Assembly: GCA_005793655.1 (NCBI GenBank)
Contig: SXRC01000097.1
Location: 1 to 6,817 of the forward strand
Reading direction: 5' to 3'
Length of the DNA: 6,817 bases
DNA from: Actinomycetota bacterium
GTDB lineage: Bacteria > Actinomycetota > Actinomycetes > Nanopelagicales > Nanopelagicaceae
Notes under the pieces: generated by a model
Databases searched by the model: none
What the model was told of the DNA's origin: nothing
Seen by the model: the letters and a program-made list of their open reading frames with translations, nothing else
Made by a program: the position numbers and the translations under genes
Shown here: positions 6,140-6,817 of the stretch, piece by piece
How the letters are laid out: every line of letters begins with the position of its first letter
Position numbering within the stretch: the first letter of the stretch is position 1

Positions 6140-6817
6140 GTTATTTGTTTTAAATTATTGGCATTAGCTGATCTAGTTGGCACTTTCACAATTACTACCT
6201 CTAACCCGCCTATGGGCTTAGACAGTTGCAGTTGTAAGGCTTTTAAATCACTTACAGTTGTAGCTTTAACGCCAAAACCTGTTACAACTTTTTCTAAATC
6301 TAAATTATGTGGTGTACCAAATAATTGATCAAAGTTATCTGCATTAGCTTGTGGCAGGGTTGAAAAGATTCCACCGCCATTATTATCAAGTACAAAAATG
6401 CGAATATTTTCACCTGACTTATTAACCAATGCAGAGATATCATGCAAGAAGGTTAAGTCACCAAGAATTGCACTGGTATTTTCAAACTCTTTGGCTATTC
6501 CGAAAATTGTTGAAATATTGCCATCGATTCCAGATAGACCTCGATTGCTAAATACCAGCAATCCTTTGCGTGGTTTACAAAAGGCTTCAATATCTCTAAT
6601 TGGTCTTGATGACCCAACAAATAAAGCAGTTTCACTTGGTAACACCTGGCAGATACTGATTACCGCTAATTGCTCTGACCAACCAATACTTGCGATTTCA
6701 GTCTCTGCAATAGCTGATGCTTTTTGCCAAAGAGTTGAATCACTATTTTGGCTGGTAATTTGGTTTGGAAGTGAGGTAAGAATTAAATCTGCCTCACGCT
6801 TGTTATCAATATCAGCA
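6094..6817 (-). CDS. menD: 2-succinyl-5-enolpyruvyl-6-hydroxy-3-cyclohexene-1-carboxylate synthase (MenD), C-terminal part; gene runs off the right edge
   Basis: MenD is a thiamine-diphosphate enzyme that joins 2-oxoglutarate to isochorismate, directly using the MenF product. The last 240 codons are visible, open from the window edge (family length is about 550 residues). The motifs are GSSRPIRD (6615-6592), NRGLSGIDGN (6546-6517), GDLTFLHD (6462-6439, start of the thiamine-diphosphate/Mg2+ motif), LDNNGGGIF (6390-6364, the end of that motif) and FGTPH (6321-6307). These are diagnostic for MenD. A GTG at 6645 could be mistaken for a start, but it lies inside the conserved C-terminal domain and the coding frame continues upstream of it without a stop. 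The start codon is outside the window. The TGA at 6094 lies within menF, giving a 46-bp tail-to-tail overlap. Confidence 0.95.
   Translation of the reverse strand, partial: ADIDNKREADLILTSLPNQITSQNSDSTLWQKASAIAETEIASIGWSEQLAVISICQVLPSETALFVGSSRPIRDIEAFCKPRKGLLVFSNRGLSGIDGNISTIFGIAKEFENTSAILGDLTFLHDISALVNKSGENIRIFVLDNNGGGIFSTLPQANADNFDQLFGTPHNLDLEKVVTGFGVKATTVSDLKALQLQLSKPIGGLEVVIVKVPTRSANANNLKQITQRVSSAVRIGINLD

Noticed and set aside
6094..6645. A complete 183-residue protein starting at GTG 6645
   Set aside because: The frame continues open to the window edge and the protein is the C-terminal third of MenD; the GTG encodes an internal valine.
1..6817. An undescribed system, mobile element, CRISPR array or RNA gene
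   Set aside because: The entire window is accounted for by nine familiar respiratory-chain and menaquinone genes plus short spacers; no repeats, transposase motifs or atypical composition were seen on either strand.

Overview
The window is a gene-dense, AT-rich stretch (roughly 40% G+C by eye, not computed) of what looks like an actinobacterial chromosome. The proteins carry actinobacterial traits: a NuoC N-terminus with a MFGxxGSGDTSGxGG motif, a NuoB opening with MGLEEKLPSG, a NuoD ending in DPVMGGVDR, a NuoE with a proline-rich C-terminal extension, and a menaquinone rather than ubiquinone pathway. Low G+C, overlapping genes and very short spacers suggest a streamlined planktonic actinobacterium (for example the freshwater acI/Nanopelagicales type or a marine relative). 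That placement is inference; no rRNA or other taxonomic marker is present.

Layout, left to right. Positions 1-4109 hold the first six genes of the respiratory complex I operon, all on the minus strand. Read in transcription order they are nuoA (3738-4109), nuoB (3182-3736), nuoC (2556-3185), nuoD (1219-2559), nuoE (593-1219) and the first 198 codons of nuoF (to the left edge). They are packed with 1-nt gaps or 1- to 4-nt start/stop overlaps, which points to one transcript with coupled translation. Just upstream of nuoA, same strand and 41 nt away, is menG/ubiE (4151-4843), the last-step methyltransferase of menaquinone synthesis. A 66-bp divergent region (4844-4909) separates menG from menF (4910-6139, plus strand), the isochorismate synthase that commits chorismate to menaquinone. 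The right end (6094-6817) is the C-terminal part of menD on the minus strand; its 3' end overlaps the 3' end of menF by 46 bp.

The genes form one functional theme. MenF and MenD carry out the first steps of menaquinone synthesis, MenG the last, and the Nuo complex passes electrons from NADH to menaquinone while pumping ions. All genes look intact apart from the two cut by the window edges, and no gene-free stretch is longer than 66 bp. I see no RNA genes, mobile elements, CRISPR arrays or foreign-looking segments, and no sign of an undescribed system. The points worth a second look are small-scale: the menF/menD tail overlap, the compact divergent control region, the hairpin between menG and nuoA, and start-codon corrections for nuoB and menG.
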